Assembly (NCBI GenBank): GCA_026874595.1
Contig: CM049311.1
Span: 50,161,676-50,225,675, forward strand
DNA length: 64,000 nt
Direction of reading: 5' to 3'
Source of the DNA: Sipunculus nudus
Taxonomy: Eukaryota > Annelida > Sipuncula > Golfingiida > Sipunculidae
Position numbers and translations under genes: made by a program. This document shows, one piece after another, positions 1 through 11,380 of this stretch (positions are counted from its first letter, which is position 1; every line of letters begins with the position of its first letter). The notes under the pieces are model-generated. The model was given only the letters and a program-made list of their open reading frames with translations, was not told the DNA's origin and did no database searches.

Positions 1-449
1 TGCCACTTGCCTGACACACAGATCGGCAGGGTAATCAGAACGCGGCTGCATGTTATTGGTTTGGCTTATATGGAGCTATCTCACGTATCCTATACATTTA
101 GAGACAGCAATATGCTTGTGTAAGTACCTTCGCCAACAAGTGCATGTAAATTGTAAAATTCTGAAAGCAAACTCGGACGATCATTGAGGAACATGTTGGC
201 CCTTTAGTATACCGACAATCCCAACCGCACTTTGGAATTCACCATATGCACCCCCGACGTATGACTTTCCGACAATTCATAATAAAGTATTATATCATAA
301 GCCCTAGAGTTGATCATATTAGGTTACACTTTGATCACACGCAATTTTCGTATAATTCCCGGCTTCGTTTGACGGCGACAATGACGAGGTCCACTGTATC
401 ATGCTATCGCCTCGGTATCTAAATAACTCTATGACTGTGTGTAATAGAA
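1..449. other. No gene seen
   Basis: AT-rich sequence with no supported coding region, RNA gene or clear repeat. The minus-strand reading frame at 319-552 overlaps an inverted-repeat arm and is low-complexity F/I/L, so I do not treat it as coding. Confidence 0.5.
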
Positions 450-562
450 TTATAATGATTGGTAGAATCAGTTTGTTTGTAATGAAAAGCAAAACAGTAA
501 TTCTTTTAAAAAAACACAAGTTTGTAAAATGAAAGAAAAAGAAAAAAAGCAAAGAGGGGAAC
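450..562 (+). repeat. Left arm of a 110-bp inverted repeat
   Basis: The stretch from AATGATTGGTAGAATCAG to AGCAAAGAGGGGAACC reappears as its reverse complement at 1200-1312 with only a few mismatches, mainly in the A/T runs. The arm lies 45 bases before the left LTR-like copy. The two arms bracket that copy, so this is either a foldback element or the trace of an inversion. Confidence 0.85.
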
Positions 563-607
563 CGAACTTGCGCGGTTTTCCGTCGCGCGTTACTGGACCT
601 ACTGTAT

Positions 608-1200
608 TGTTATGGAGTAAGAAAGGGTGTATATGTGACTTAACACATATTTAAAGGAATATTTCAATATTTCATTGAATAAGATCTAAAATTATTCAGA
701 AACAAATGAAGATCATTCTAGGTTTCAGTCTGTTCTGATATCAGACAGAGCCAAAGAATTATTAATGTTCATCAGACGACCAAGTATCTAATGGTAATTC
801 AGTATGTTTGTAGAGCCTAAATGTACTCTCACAAATTAGCTCTAAATTGGTTTCTATGATGAGGCAGGCAGATTATGTTTATACGAGTTTGGAAATAGCA
901 CTGCAGGTCAGTTTATAACTGGATGTATGTCATGTCAGACTTGGGATTTACCAGAATTTCATCCAATAAAATCTGGCAAAACTTATAAAGTCAACTTACA
1001 CCTCTGATGTAATTGTGGCCTACTTTGGGTCATCCAATTAGGTTTAGCTTTTATGACAAAATGCAGAAATATGGATATGTACGTCTCATATGTCACGTGA
1101 AAGCTCTGTAACAAAACTATCTGTAGTGCGCGCTTTGGGAGAGACTGGGCGGCTCTCTCAGAGTCGGAGAGACGGACAATCTCTTGCCAGGCCGGCAGGT
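608..1200 (+). mobile_element. Left LTR-like direct repeat (truncated)
   Basis: Begins TGTTATGGAGTAAGAAAG and matches 4164-4743 at high identity, with small indels (for example a shorter stretch near 975-990). It starts with TG as LTRs do. The match stops at CAGGCCGGCAGG, whereas the right copy continues for a further 100-190 bases through a polyadenylation signal (GTGAATAAAG). The left copy therefore lacks its 3' part, and its end coincides with the right inverted-repeat arm. I call it LTR-like because the same unit flanks a roughly 3-kb interior in direct orientation. No target-site duplication could be fixed because the 3' limit is uncertain. Confidence 0.65.
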
Positions 1201-1312
1201 TCCCCTCTTTGCTTTTTTTCTTTTTCTTTCATTTTACAAACTTGTATTTTTTTAAAAGAATTACTGTTTTGCTTTTCTTACAAACAAACTGATTCTACCA
1301 ATCATTATTTTG
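1200..1312 (-). repeat. Right arm of the 110-bp inverted repeat
   Basis: Reverse complement of 450-562, starting TTCCCCTCTTTGC and ending CTACCAATCATTA. It directly abuts the truncated end of the LTR-like copy. The next bases, TGGTGGATGAACCGGGATTC, resemble the 3' end complement of a tRNA and could be a primer-binding site. That reading is speculative. Confidence 0.85.
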
Positions 1313-4163
1313 GTGGATGAACCGGGATTCATTCCAGCACATCAGCACCAGAAAAACCGACAAAGCTGCCAGCGGGAGTGAAGAATGAAGATCCCCCCCC
1401 CCCCCTCACAGCCACAGGCGCCATTGACTGGTCTCCCATCTCACAGCTGCATTGGAACTTCAAACCAGGTACCGGATCACAGCCTAACATAAAAAATGTC
1501 ATCTCTGCTGCTGAAGGTATCGAACTTTTGCTAAGAACTCTCTCTTCAAACTTTAACTTGGCTGCAAATTTCTCTCAGTGCTCTGCTTGAGAAGATCAAG
1601 GACTCTCTCTGTATCTTTAAACGAAAAGAACACTGTAAATCAGCATCAAGCTTTAACGGTCACTTCAAGTTGCTAAAATGACTCTTTTCGCTAAAACAAG
1701 TGCTGTGATATCTCAATATGAGATCATCATTGTTCCTGACCAGCCAAATCAAAAAAATCAATATCGGGACAAGCCAGCTTCGGGCCTATGTCAACAATAA
1801 TACTGGCAATACCACGTGCACTGTGTTTTGTGTGACAACAAGTTCCTCGCTATGTTCCTGCAACTACTAGAAGCAGACTCGCTGATATGTCGCTATCTTC
1901 TGCATCACCTCCCATACTATGACTCCAGGAAAAAATGAAGCCAACCAAGCCAGCAGAGAAGACAACAGAAGACCCAAAGAAGACAAGATTTCCTGAGGTA
2001 ATGAAAAATAAAACCAGAGACTCTGAATTTTACATGCCTACTAAAATTTGGGCATTTCAGAATATTTTGCATGGATATGTTTTAAACCTAAACACAAAAA
2101 AAATATGTCTGTAGTACTCTATAACTTTCTCTTTTCGATGTGTCATAATTGTTAAATGATACAATTTATTGTCTTTATCTTATTGATATGGTATGCATGG
2201 AATATCTTTTACAAGACCACATGCAGTCAAAGGTGTAGAACTGTCAATGTTAGATTTGACACAGTTTTGTCTATCTCAGATGTTAATATACAATGTCACA
2301 CATGACTGTATTGCTTTAAATACGATAAATCCTTACGTAGAACAAAATGCATCATCCACAGCATGTTAGCATTCATTTATATTGAGAAATTCTCATGTGT
2401 TGGTCCATACCAAATCAACAGGTATCATGATGCTCTCTTGGCTAAATTTAATGGAATGGTAGCACATTGTGTAACCAAAGCTTAATGCGATGCTTATTAT
2501 TGTTACAGTTTGGTCCTCAAACACGGGCTCTTGGGAAGCCCCCCAATATATAGGGAATTGGACAAACTGGGGAGTGCGATGACTCCAAAAGTCAATAATG
2601 CACTGACCTGTGGTCACATTATTGCCCTAAATACGGGTTTGATTTGATAAACCTCATTAATAGCTGGAAATGCCAGGCATGATATGCAGGTTAGCACAGG
2701 AATTGTTCTCATAGGAATTCACATATACGCATACTATGACAGACATGTTTCATGAGCACACGCATTCTGGTCACTGCCTTCATGATACTGATAACCCATA
2801 AACCAATATGTGGAATGACAAGGATTTCGATCATTAACATTACTCGTAATTTAATTCATCACTCTACAGATGTATGTTTGATCTTACATAATTACGCGTA
2901 CTAAATTACCATCAAAATCCAATTGGTCTGGATCAATGCATGCACCTGTCAGATAATTATTTCATATATTGTCATATGTTTTACAAAACTTTCGCCTTGT
3001 TCATACACAGATATTGGCTAATCAATGGGAATATATGTACAACATTCCTCTGTCGTTAGGAATGACATCATTCTGTCATGTACTTATTTGCTGGTAAGGT
3101 ACACCAGTTGTGTTATGCTGAAGGAATAGCAATTCAACCAATCCATTATCAAATGACAACTTGTCCCAATGGCAAGCATAAAAAGCCAAGATGTATTTTG
3201 AATCATTGGTACTGATCAGCACACAAAGCAGATTGTCACGTACTTCTGTATATGTTTAACTCTTAGGCACAAGAGTATATAAACTTTATCAGATTAGGAA
3301 TTCATGATCACTTTTCCCATAGGAATTGTATGTTAAGCTACAGGCATTGCTAATTCACTGGTTATAATTGGTAATGCATATTGCTGTTCGACAGAACATC
3401 TTTATGTAACATCACTCACTGTATGCTAGAATGGTTCACATACTTTGACTTATTTCATTGCTTACACGGTATGCATAGTACATGTATATTCTAGCTGTGC
3501 ATTCATTATGAACATGATGCTATAATCATATCTGTTAAGATATTTATTTATTGATTCTACTTAGATGCTGTCATACGTATATAATCTGCTGCTGTACTGC
3601 TTATATTAGGATGTCAAATAATGTCATTATGGTTGCGATGTTGTTCCTGATTCCTTATACATCAGCATTTTATCTTCTAGATATTGTTTAGGATTGTCCA
3701 TTCACTAAACAAGAAATTCTGTGTTAGTTAGCATATGTGTGTACCTATAATATGTATCTCCTTTCTCAGCTTATTTTGCTATTGCTTAGGCGTTGTTGTC
3801 CTCCTAAAAATTTAAAACAGGCACTACCTCATTTCTTACACTGTTACATCTGGAAGTGTGACATGTTAATGTATTCCCCGGCTATATTGATATGTGTAAT
3901 TCCATCTCACACATCAGTCCTGAAATATTTTACTCTCTACCGACATATATCCATCACATTTTCACTAGTGCTAGCTAAATATATAGTTCTATTCACGTTA
4001 TGGCACCTGATCTTGCAGTTAATGCAGACTTCAGCAGTGAATCTTGTTCTTTACACATTATGTATTTCTGTCATCTGTATTCCGATTATCCTTCTTGAGA
4101 TAACTAATTTTTCTCCGACTTAGCCAATGAGGCCGGAGCCTCATTCTGAATACCAGAGGGATA
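1313..4163 (+). mobile_element. Interior of a non-autonomous LTR-like element
   Basis: The roughly 2.9 kb between the two direct repeats has no gag, protease, reverse transcriptase or integrase that I can read. The open frames present (a 70-codon frame at 1378-1590, a 128-codon hydrophobic frame at 3737-4123) have no recognisable domain and AT-driven composition. A run of 13 C lies at 1393-1405. The last bases before the right repeat, CCAGAGGGATA, are only weakly purine-rich and poor as a polypurine tract. A LARD/TRIM-like non-autonomous derivative fits best. An unrelated pair of solo LTRs from two insertions is the main alternative. Confidence 0.45.
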
Positions 4164-4935
4164 TGTTATGGAGTAAGAAAGGGTGTATATGTGACTTAAC
4201 ACATATTTAGTGAAATATTTCAATATTTCATTAAATAAGATCTAAAATTATTCAGAAACAAATGAAGATCATTCTTGGTTTCAGTCTGTTCTGATATCAG
4301 ACAGAGCCAAAGAATTATTAATGTTCATCAGACGACCAAGTATCTAATGGTAATTCAGTATGTTTGTAGAGCCTAAATGTACTCTCACAAATTAGCTCTA
4401 AATTGGTTTCTATGATGAGGCAGCAATTATTATGTTTATACGAGTTTGGAAATAGCACTGCAGGTCAGTCTATAACTGGATGTATGTCATGTCAGACTTG
4501 GGATTTACCAGAATACTTTCATCCAATAAAAACTGGCAAAACACCTCTGATGTAATTGTGACCTACTTTGGGTCATCCAATTAGGTTTAGCTTTTATGAC
4601 AAAATGCAGAAATATGGATATGTACGTCTCATATGTCACGTAAAAGCTCTGTAACAAAACTATCTGTAGTGCACGCTTTGGGAGAGACTGGGCGGCTCTC
4701 TCAGAGTCGGAGAGACGGACAATCTCTTGCCAGGCCGGCAGGCCGCGGCAGAGATTATCTCAGACTCTGTCCTGTGAATAAAGGCTTCTATCATCAAACT
4801 GGTCTTGGAACATTGTCTGCCACGTGCATCAGCAACCGTATGTGATACAGGTGGGGACATCCCCAACCCCAACTTGTATCATTATGGTGGAGACCGGTCC
4901 TGTATCATTTTAGTGGAGACCGGGTCCCGTATCAA
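4164..4935 (+). mobile_element. Right LTR-like direct repeat, longer copy
   Basis: Shares 4164-4743 with 608-1200 and then continues uniquely with GTGAATAAAG near 4777, a polyadenylation signal placed as expected in an LTR. The tail contains a duplicated unit of about 28 bases built on GTATCATT..GTGGAGACCGG (4875-4935). The true 3' boundary lies somewhere between about 4855 and 4935 and cannot be fixed by eye. Confidence 0.6.
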
Positions 4936-5200
4936 TATAACCCCTGAGCCATCTTTCCACACGTGTAATTGAAAGTTTATAGCAATCATAAACCAGAATA
5001 AGACACAAACCCTCGCGAGTTCTACCAGATCGATAAAGTGACATTAGAACTTTGATGATCATACATGATAATAACTGTGACGTTTTATAAATCTTCATCT
5101 ATTATTTCAACTAATATATCGAAGGTCGATCCGAGTGTGTACAGGAGCCGCTATTTCGTGAACCGCTGGACTTTCGCGGACCTGGTGTAAACATATGAAT

Positions 5201-5202
<2 letters not shown>
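4936..5202. other. No gene seen
   Basis: Unique-looking AT-rich sequence between the LTR-like element and the microsatellite. I see no coding or structural signal. Confidence 0.4.
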
Positions 5203-5285
<83 letters not shown>

Positions 5286-5322
5286 TATACATATATTATA
5301 TTATACATATATATATATATAT
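5203..5322. repeat. (CT)n-(TA)n compound microsatellite
   Basis: About 14 CT units run directly into about 26 TA units, followed by interrupted TA/CATA. Confidence 0.97.
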
Positions 5323-5548
5323 TTGTGCATGTGAGGGCATATCTGTGTTTGTGTGCGGTTGTTTCCTTTGAAGTCCTTTATGGCTGTAGGCCTAATTAGC
5401 TAATTAGGCCGAACAGCGTTATGACATCCTTCTGTGCATAACACCTTAGACAAGTTTTATGACCCTTGGACCAGGTGGACTTCACAACCTCGTTATCAGC
5501 TTTTCACACCTAGAACTTACTCACCCGGACCTCCCCGAGACTGTTACA

Positions 5549-5800
5549 GGCCCGTGTATGGGATGTTTGCGGGCAAGGGACGAGTATTGTGTGCATGTGT
5601 TCATAAGATTCGTGGCTTTCTGTGTGTGGGCGGGGGCCGGTGGGGCCTTAGGCGGCGAAAAATGACGTGCGCTAAGAACCCTGCATATATACCTGGCGGA
5701 TGAATTTCGATCAGTAAGGGAAACGAGTAACCACAGAAAGCAAAATGGACCTTAGTTATTATAAAGTGAAACCAATTTAAGAAGATTACACATACTTCAA
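5549..5800 (+). repeat. Local dispersed repeat family, copy 1
   Basis: The core reads GATGTTTGCGGGCAAGGGAC through GGCGGCGAAAAATGACGTGC to CATATATACCTGGCGGATGA. It recurs at 6285-6445, 7402-7570 and 9298-9440. Its right flank (AAGTGAAACCAATTTAAGA) also recurs after 7570. The core stays open in one frame in all copies, but the frame has no start conserved across copies and no domain, so I treat it as a repeat. Confidence 0.85.
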
Positions 5801-5879
5801 AATGATATAGTGTCACAAAAAGGAATATTTATATTTATATATGTATGCATATACATATATACAAGTTTTAAAGAGGACA

Positions 5880-5990
5880 TAACTTACACGTTTGATTCAC
5901 ATATGTGCGTTCACCCATGGAAAAAGCTATAGAAATTTAAGGAATAAATTACACGTTTGATTCACATATGGATTTATCAAGTGAGGAAGT
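5880..5990 (+). repeat. Short tandem block, 'ACACGTTTGATTCACATATG'
   Basis: Two units of about 65 bases at 5880-5990, each built on ACACGTTTGATTCACATATG. Three more diverged units occur at 7630-7790, so the block travels with the local repeat family. Confidence 0.7.
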
Positions 5991-5997
5991 AATATGA

Positions 5998-6032
5998 GTG
6001 TTAGACTGGATTACCTTACATGTTTAATTATA

Positions 6033-6097
<65 letters not shown>

Positions 6098-6445
6098 AAC
6101 CCAGTTTCGCTTATTCACAAATATTAAGTGATCTGTATAATCTAATGCCCAAAAATCTGTTTCAGTATTTACTTTAATTGTTTTATTAATATTTCTAGAG
6201 AAACACTTGACATAAGAAACCTGCATATACCTGGCGGGTTGATTCCGATCAATAAATGTCTTGATTTTGGGCATTGATGTAATGCGTTTATGGCACGTTT
6301 ACGCGCAAGGGAGGAGCATTGTGTGCTTGGGTTCTTAAGTTTCGTGGCTATTTGTGTATGGTTTGGGGGCCGGTTGGGCCTTAGTCGGCAAAAAATGACG
6401 TGCAGGGGCGCCAAGATCCCTGCATATACCTGGCGGGTTGTAGCA
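5998..6445 (+). repeat. Local repeat family, long copy with (TA)n
   Basis: Runs from GTGTTAGACTGGATTACCTT through (TA)n at about 6036-6092 to the core ending CATATACCTGGCGGGTTG. The whole 440-base arrangement is repeated at 9012-9440, including the microsatellite in the same place. This shows that the microsatellite is part of the repeat rather than a separate event. Confidence 0.85.
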
Positions 6446-6502
6446 ATGGAGCGTACTATTAGTAGTAATAGAAGCAAAGTTTATATACGAAGACAAATAA
6501 AT

Positions 6503-6520
6503 GGGGGGGGGGGGGGGGGG
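6503..6520 (+). repeat. Poly(G) tract, 18 bases
   Basis: Uninterrupted run of 18 G, one of 15 long G or C runs in the window. Confidence 0.95.
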
Positions 6521-6620
6521 AATCCTTGACCGATCCCGGAGTCGAACCCAGGTCGATGGCGTACAAGTCCGGCGTACCCTACAAGTCCGGCGTACAAACC
6601 GCTTCGCTGGCAAAGCAGGC
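6521..6620 (-). repeat. tRNA-like (SINE-type) fragment
   Basis: On the minus strand GGGTTCGACTCCGGGATC contains GGTTCGACTCC, a match to the RNA polymerase III B box consensus GGTTCGANTCC. No convincing A box or cloverleaf can be drawn around it. Two near-identical 18-base units (TACAAGTCCGGCGTAC on the plus strand) lie beside it. A decayed tRNA-derived SINE is the best reading; an intact tRNA gene is not supported. Confidence 0.35.
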
Positions 6621-6649
6621 TTCACTAGCGAAACAGTTCGGTCTGCTTT

Positions 6650-7400
6650 TATGCCACCCCGTAACAGCAGTAATATTAATATTAGTAGCAGTACTCCTTC
6701 TAGTGGAAGTAGTAGTACTTATATTATTATAAGTAGCAGTATTATTTGTAGCAGTAGTATTAGTAGAAGTATTATTAGTAGTACTAGTAGAAATATAGAA
6801 GTAGTAGTAGTACCACGTACTAACTGTTATAAGTAGTAGTAGAGTACTAATATTATTATAAGTAGCAGTATTGTTAGTAGCAGTAGTAGTAGTAGTAGTA
6901 GTAGAAATAGTAGTAGTATGTCTTTGTAGTATGGTTAGTAGCAGTAGTAGTATAATAATTGTAGTAGTAGTAGTAGAAGTAGAAGTAGTAGCAGTAGTAC
7001 TAGTAGAAGTAAACGGAGTAGTACGTACTATAACTGTTAGAAGTAGACGTATGTATATTATTATAAGTAGCAGTGGTGTAAGTAACAGTAGCAGTAGTAG
7101 TAATATTACTGTTAGTAGCAGTATTGTTTGTAGGAGCAGTTGTACTAGTATTTTTAGTATTTGAAGTCGTAGTAGTAGTAGTATGCACGTACTAGTCGTA
7201 GTAGTAGTAGTTTTAGTAGTAGTAATAGTAGAAGTAGTAGTAGTACGTACTAGTAGTATTGTTAATATTAGTAGTAGTATTAGTAGTAGTATTAGTAGTA
7301 GTAGTAGTATTAGTAGTAGTAGTAGTAGTAGTAGTTGTACGTACGTACGTAAAAACTGGTAGCAGTAGTAGAAGTACTTATATTATTATAAGTAGCAGTT
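6650..7400. repeat. Degenerate (AGT)n trinucleotide field
   Basis: About 750 bases of AGT/GTA repeats with AGC, AAGT and ACGTACGT interruptions. The open frames in it are homopolymeric V/S/T artefacts. Confidence 0.95.
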
Positions 7401-7401
7401 G

Positions 7402-7790
7402 ATGTAATGGCATGTTTGCGGACAAGGGACGAGTATTGTGTGCATGTGTTCTTAAGTTTCGTGGCTTTCTGTGTGTGGGCGGGGGCCGGTGGGGCCTTAG
7501 GCGGCGAAAAATGACGTGCAGGGGCGCTAAGAACCCTGTATATACCTTGCGGGTGAATTTCGATCAATATGTGAAATGATTGGCTACAGAAAGCAAAAAT
7601 AGACCTTAGTTATTATAAAGTGAAACCAATTTAAGATTCAAATATGGATTTACCCAGAGAAAATGTTATATAGGTGTTAATCTGGAATAACTTACACGTT
7701 TGATTCTCATATGGATTTACCAATGGAAAAAGCTAAGAAATATAGGTAATAAATTACACGTTTAATTCGCATATGGATTTTCCAAGATAT
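7402..7790 (+). repeat. Local repeat family, copy 3
   Basis: Core at 7402-7570, then the same right flank as copy 1, then three units of the ACACGTTTGATTC block. It differs from copies 2 and 4 in lacking the (TA)n flank. Confidence 0.85.
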
Positions 7791-8324
7791 GCACTGAAAA
7801 CCTAAACTACTCTGAGACAAGACTCAATGCATACTCAGTGGATGTCCATGGGGTTGTGTAGTAGCCATGAATACTCAGTTTCCACCAGCACAGAACATTG
7901 AGTATCCTTGCCTACTCGGAGCCTACTCAGATGAATGAGCTATGCATACCCTCACTTCACCACGAGGTATCTCCTCTGACGACTCATAAATATGTTGCAT
8001 GTATATACATCCCGCAAAATCAGTGTAGTTTTAACTATTTTAATGTAACTTAATCTTATCTGGGCTTAACGTTGTCATGGTCATTGGACTGGCCAGTATC
8101 CGCTTGGGCTGATTACTTCTTGGCTGCTAGGTGATTTTCATATAAGGTCACTTCTTTTATATTGTTAATTTTGTACTATCTAGATCCTTATGACACACAC
8201 ACACACACATATATATATACACACTGAAAAACCTAAACTATATATATACACACACATACATATATATTTATACCCTGAAAACCTTAACTACTCCGAGAAT
8301 ATATATATTTATATATATATATAT

Positions 8325-8355
<31 letters not shown>

Positions 8356-8375
8356 CGCCAAGCTTTTCCTAGTCG
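7791..8375. repeat. Interrupted (CA)n/(TA)n with a short repeated motif
   Basis: CTGAAAACCTAAACTACTC-type motifs occur near 7794, 8225 and 8275, the last two inside (CA)n/(TA)n tracts at 8193-8355. The rest is low complexity or unassigned. Confidence 0.6.
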
Positions 8376-8915
8376 GGCAAGTGTCCACACAGTCAGCTCT
8401 GTACACAAAGGCCACACTGGACAGCACATGCAGCTGGCCTCCAACTGCAGTTTCTGATAGCGTGCCCTCCCCTCCCGCATGGTAGTGACCAGCCAGCCTG
8501 TGACTGATTCAAATAATGGGGTCAGGCCCGTTGGACTGTTTGAGCTGTGGGGTCACATTCTGGTGCAGGACACAAGGAGAGCCACGCGGTTGCACAGATC
8601 TGTTGAGTATTCAGCCAGTTTTATACATTGAAATTTAAACGAATTGAACAAAAATTTACAGTTTTAATGTGCATGGATGGAGTTGATGCTTATTGGAAGC
8701 CATCCACGCTATAGCAAATTTCATATTATGGGAAATAGTTTCATATTGTAAAAGAATGGGGGAACTGCTCTGTATATATGTGCATAGTATAAAGTATATT
8801 GTCTATTGTGTTTTCAATGTGTTCATTATGTTATTTGTTTGCACACACGCACACTACATGCCTTCTTTAATACAAGGTGTGCAAGCTCTTGAAAGCTTCA
8901 GGCTTACAGTTTTTA
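8376..8915. other. No gene seen
   Basis: No supported feature. The 75-codon frame at 8693-8920 has no domain and an ordinary non-coding composition. Confidence 0.4.
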
Positions 8916-8990
8916 GCTAAGCTGACTATAAGTCATCTGAGCTATAGTCATGGTCCTTTGTCCGCTGTCCGGTAACCCAGAAGATGCCAT
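8916..8990 (+). repeat. Fragment of a hairpin-headed repeat
   Basis: AGCTAAGCTGACTATAAGTC ... CTGAGCTATAGTCATGG ... TTTGTCCGCTGTCCGG matches the head of the element starting at 18739. Only about 75 bases of head are present here. Confidence 0.7.
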
Positions 8991-9011
8991 GTGATGGTTC
9001 TAGAAGTTATA

Positions 9012-9045
9012 TCAGTGTTAGACTGGATTACCTTACATGTTTAAT

Positions 9046-9105
<60 letters not shown>

Positions 9106-9440
9106 TCACAACCCAGTTTGGTTTATTCTCAAATATTGTGTTCTGTAAAATCGAATGCCCCAAAACCCGTTTTAGTGTTTACTTTGTTTTAATTAATAAT
9201 TCTAGGGCAACACCTTACACCTGACATAAGAACCGTGCATATACCTGGCGAGTTGATTCCGATCAATAAGTGTCTAAATTTTTGGCATTGAGGTAACACG
9301 TGTATGGGATGTTTGCGGGCAAGGGACGAGTATTTTGTGCTTGTTTTCATAAGATCCTTGGCTTTCGGTGTGTGGGTGGTGGACAATTGGGGCCTAAGGC
9401 GGCAAAAAATGACACGCAGGGGCGCTAAGAACCCTGTATA
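9012..9440 (+). repeat. Local repeat family, second long copy
   Basis: Collinear with 5998-6445: same left flank, (TA)n at 9053-9099, then the core. Identity is roughly 80 percent by eye, so this is an older duplication. Confidence 0.85.
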
Positions 9441-9599
9441 CAAAGACACTCCCCAGTACCGGCCTTCTATAGGAAACAAGTTATTAATAATTTAAATTCA
9501 CCTGGGATTTGTGACAGGTGCCTGTGGTGCAAACATACCTCAGTCGGATGTTGATAGGACATGCGAAATTACAACAAAATGCCACTCATGTTTAGCCAG

Positions 9600-10230
9600 A
9601 CACGGTGTCTGGAGATAGCCCTGCCTGGGCTTTAGTATTTGCGTTTACTAATAAAATGCTTAAAATAAATAATTCCATGTAACGATAGACTTCGCGAATC
9701 GAGATCGTTTCAGTCAGCCGGTACATTTTGACTGCGCTCGTCGCGTGGGCACTTGAATATCTCCCGCTGATTGGCTGAGCCAGATTTTGTTTGGTCTACT
9801 GTCAAGATTGGTGGTTAACACTGAGCGTAACACATAAACGTTTAATCTGAGGCTGAGGGTTATAGTGTTTTAAAGTCTCGCCGAACTCAACATAAGCGAA
9901 GGCCTAAAAATATTAAGACAAATTAAATGGGAATATTAGTAGCCAATTGAAAGCCCGAATAGGCGATGACTAAATGAACCATGTTGGTTTTGAAAAGATA
10001 CTGGGAAAGACCACTGCTGACGTCACTGGAAAAGACTTTAGTTCAGCGAGGCGGTGAAGTGTGGCGCTGACCGTCCGGGAACCGGCCTAGTCTCTTACAC
10101 AGACACACGGTGGCGCTCCGCAAGCCCCCAGTGGGTCTGTAAACGGAGACCATTTTGGGCCTGGGATTCCGCCCGAATCTATTTAGATGAGTTCAAGCTG
10201 CGCATGCGTGGTACGCGATTCCGTTCAGGT
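9600..10230 (+). promoter_or_regulatory. CpG-rich promoter-like patch
   Basis: CpG density rises above the AT-rich surroundings. Visible sites are GATTGGCTG (an inverted CCAAT box, near 9770), a perfect CRE palindrome TGACGTCA at 10018-10025, and TGCGCATGCGTG at 10199-10210, one base off the NRF-1 consensus. TTCAG|GTAGAG at about 10228 could be a first-exon splice donor. The frame open at 10054-10350 has no recognisable domain. A TATA-less promoter with a non-coding or short first exon on the plus strand is inferred. Downstream exons were not found. Confidence 0.4.
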
Positions 10231-10349
10231 AGAGCTGCAAGCGAGTCATGGGCACGAAACACATTTTCGCTATCAAAAGTCACTCAAATTAGGATAACTG
10301 ACGCTGTGTCATTGACGTACGGCATATACTCAGGTTATTGCAGCTTCTA

Positions 10350-11380
10350 AGTATCACTCATAAGGGTACCACATGTGCATTCATGATGACATACTGTATT
10401 AAACGTTGCACTTCCTGATATCGCTCAAGTCTATGTGATATGTGTGTACGTTTTGCCTGCATGCTTCGTGTGCCAGACTGTTATCAATTAATAAATAAAA
10501 TATCAAAGTACGACCATAATTTGCTTTTTATAAATAAAACTGTTTAAATAGTACCATATAATCAGATGGGCTAGCATTAAACCTGTACTGCCAAAGTTTT
10601 TCTTCCAAGAAAATTTTCTTAGTGCCACGCCCCCTTTTCTTTGGTTGGTGTGTACGCGTGTGTGTGTGTGGGGGGGGGGGGGGCGGAGTTTTTACACAGA
10701 TATAGGCATGTGAGAAAATGCCAAAGTTTTGAGCCGAATGAACATATATTATTATGTGATATTTAGATACAACAAAATATTAATTATGATTTTCATTTTG
10801 TTTTTATTTTTGCACTGGATTAATTTTTTATGTATTTTAACAACAAATTATTATTCAAATGTGGTTCCTTTACTGCTAAATGTGACATGTGTAACATCCT
10901 GATTACCTTAAATGTTTAAAGACAAATTCATTAAAACAATACATTAACTGAAAATATAAAAATAATGCAGTTCAATCATAGATAGTATATATGCTTTTCC
11001 ACCTTTTGATATAAAGATACATGCAATCAGCAATAATCAGTATGACCCAATATATAAGCATTGTGTTCAACAAATAGCATGTGTTTATTAAAAAAACCCA
11101 TTAAATCAGAGAAAACCCTGTTATGTTATAGTCATGCTGAGTTCATAAATAAACTTTCCCAGATTTATTTCATTGTTTTATCATTGCAAGCATTTCATGA
11201 ATACATTCTATTGATATCCCTATTTTTAACAAGACATGATAATCATACAATATAACCATATCCTATTTATGTTCTGTAATGCATTTGAACTTTAATATCA
11301 TCTCTTACAGAATGAAAGGTCTTAAACTCTGAATGAGTTTTAATAAATCTGCTGGCAGAACATGGCAGTGTTGTAGAATT
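10350..11380. other. No gene seen; poly(G) at 10670-10683
   Basis: AT-rich sequence with a (GT)n tract running into 14 G. No coding feature is supported. Confidence 0.5.

Noticed and set aside
3737-4123. 128-codon hydrophobic frame in the LTR interior
   Set aside because: I/L/F/C-rich composition typical of AT-rich chance frames; no gag or pol motif.
6521-6600. A functional tRNA gene
   Set aside because: Only the B box matches. The T stem has a mismatch, no A box lies at the right distance and no cloverleaf can be drawn.
6650-7400. Val/Ser/Thr-rich open frames on both strands
   Set aside because: They are direct translations of the AGT trinucleotide repeat, with no start context or domain.
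5549-9440. A conserved frame (ARDEYCVHVF-like) in all four local repeat cores
   Set aside because: It is conserved because the DNA repeat is conserved. Copies differ in stops and starts, and the frame matches no protein family that I know.
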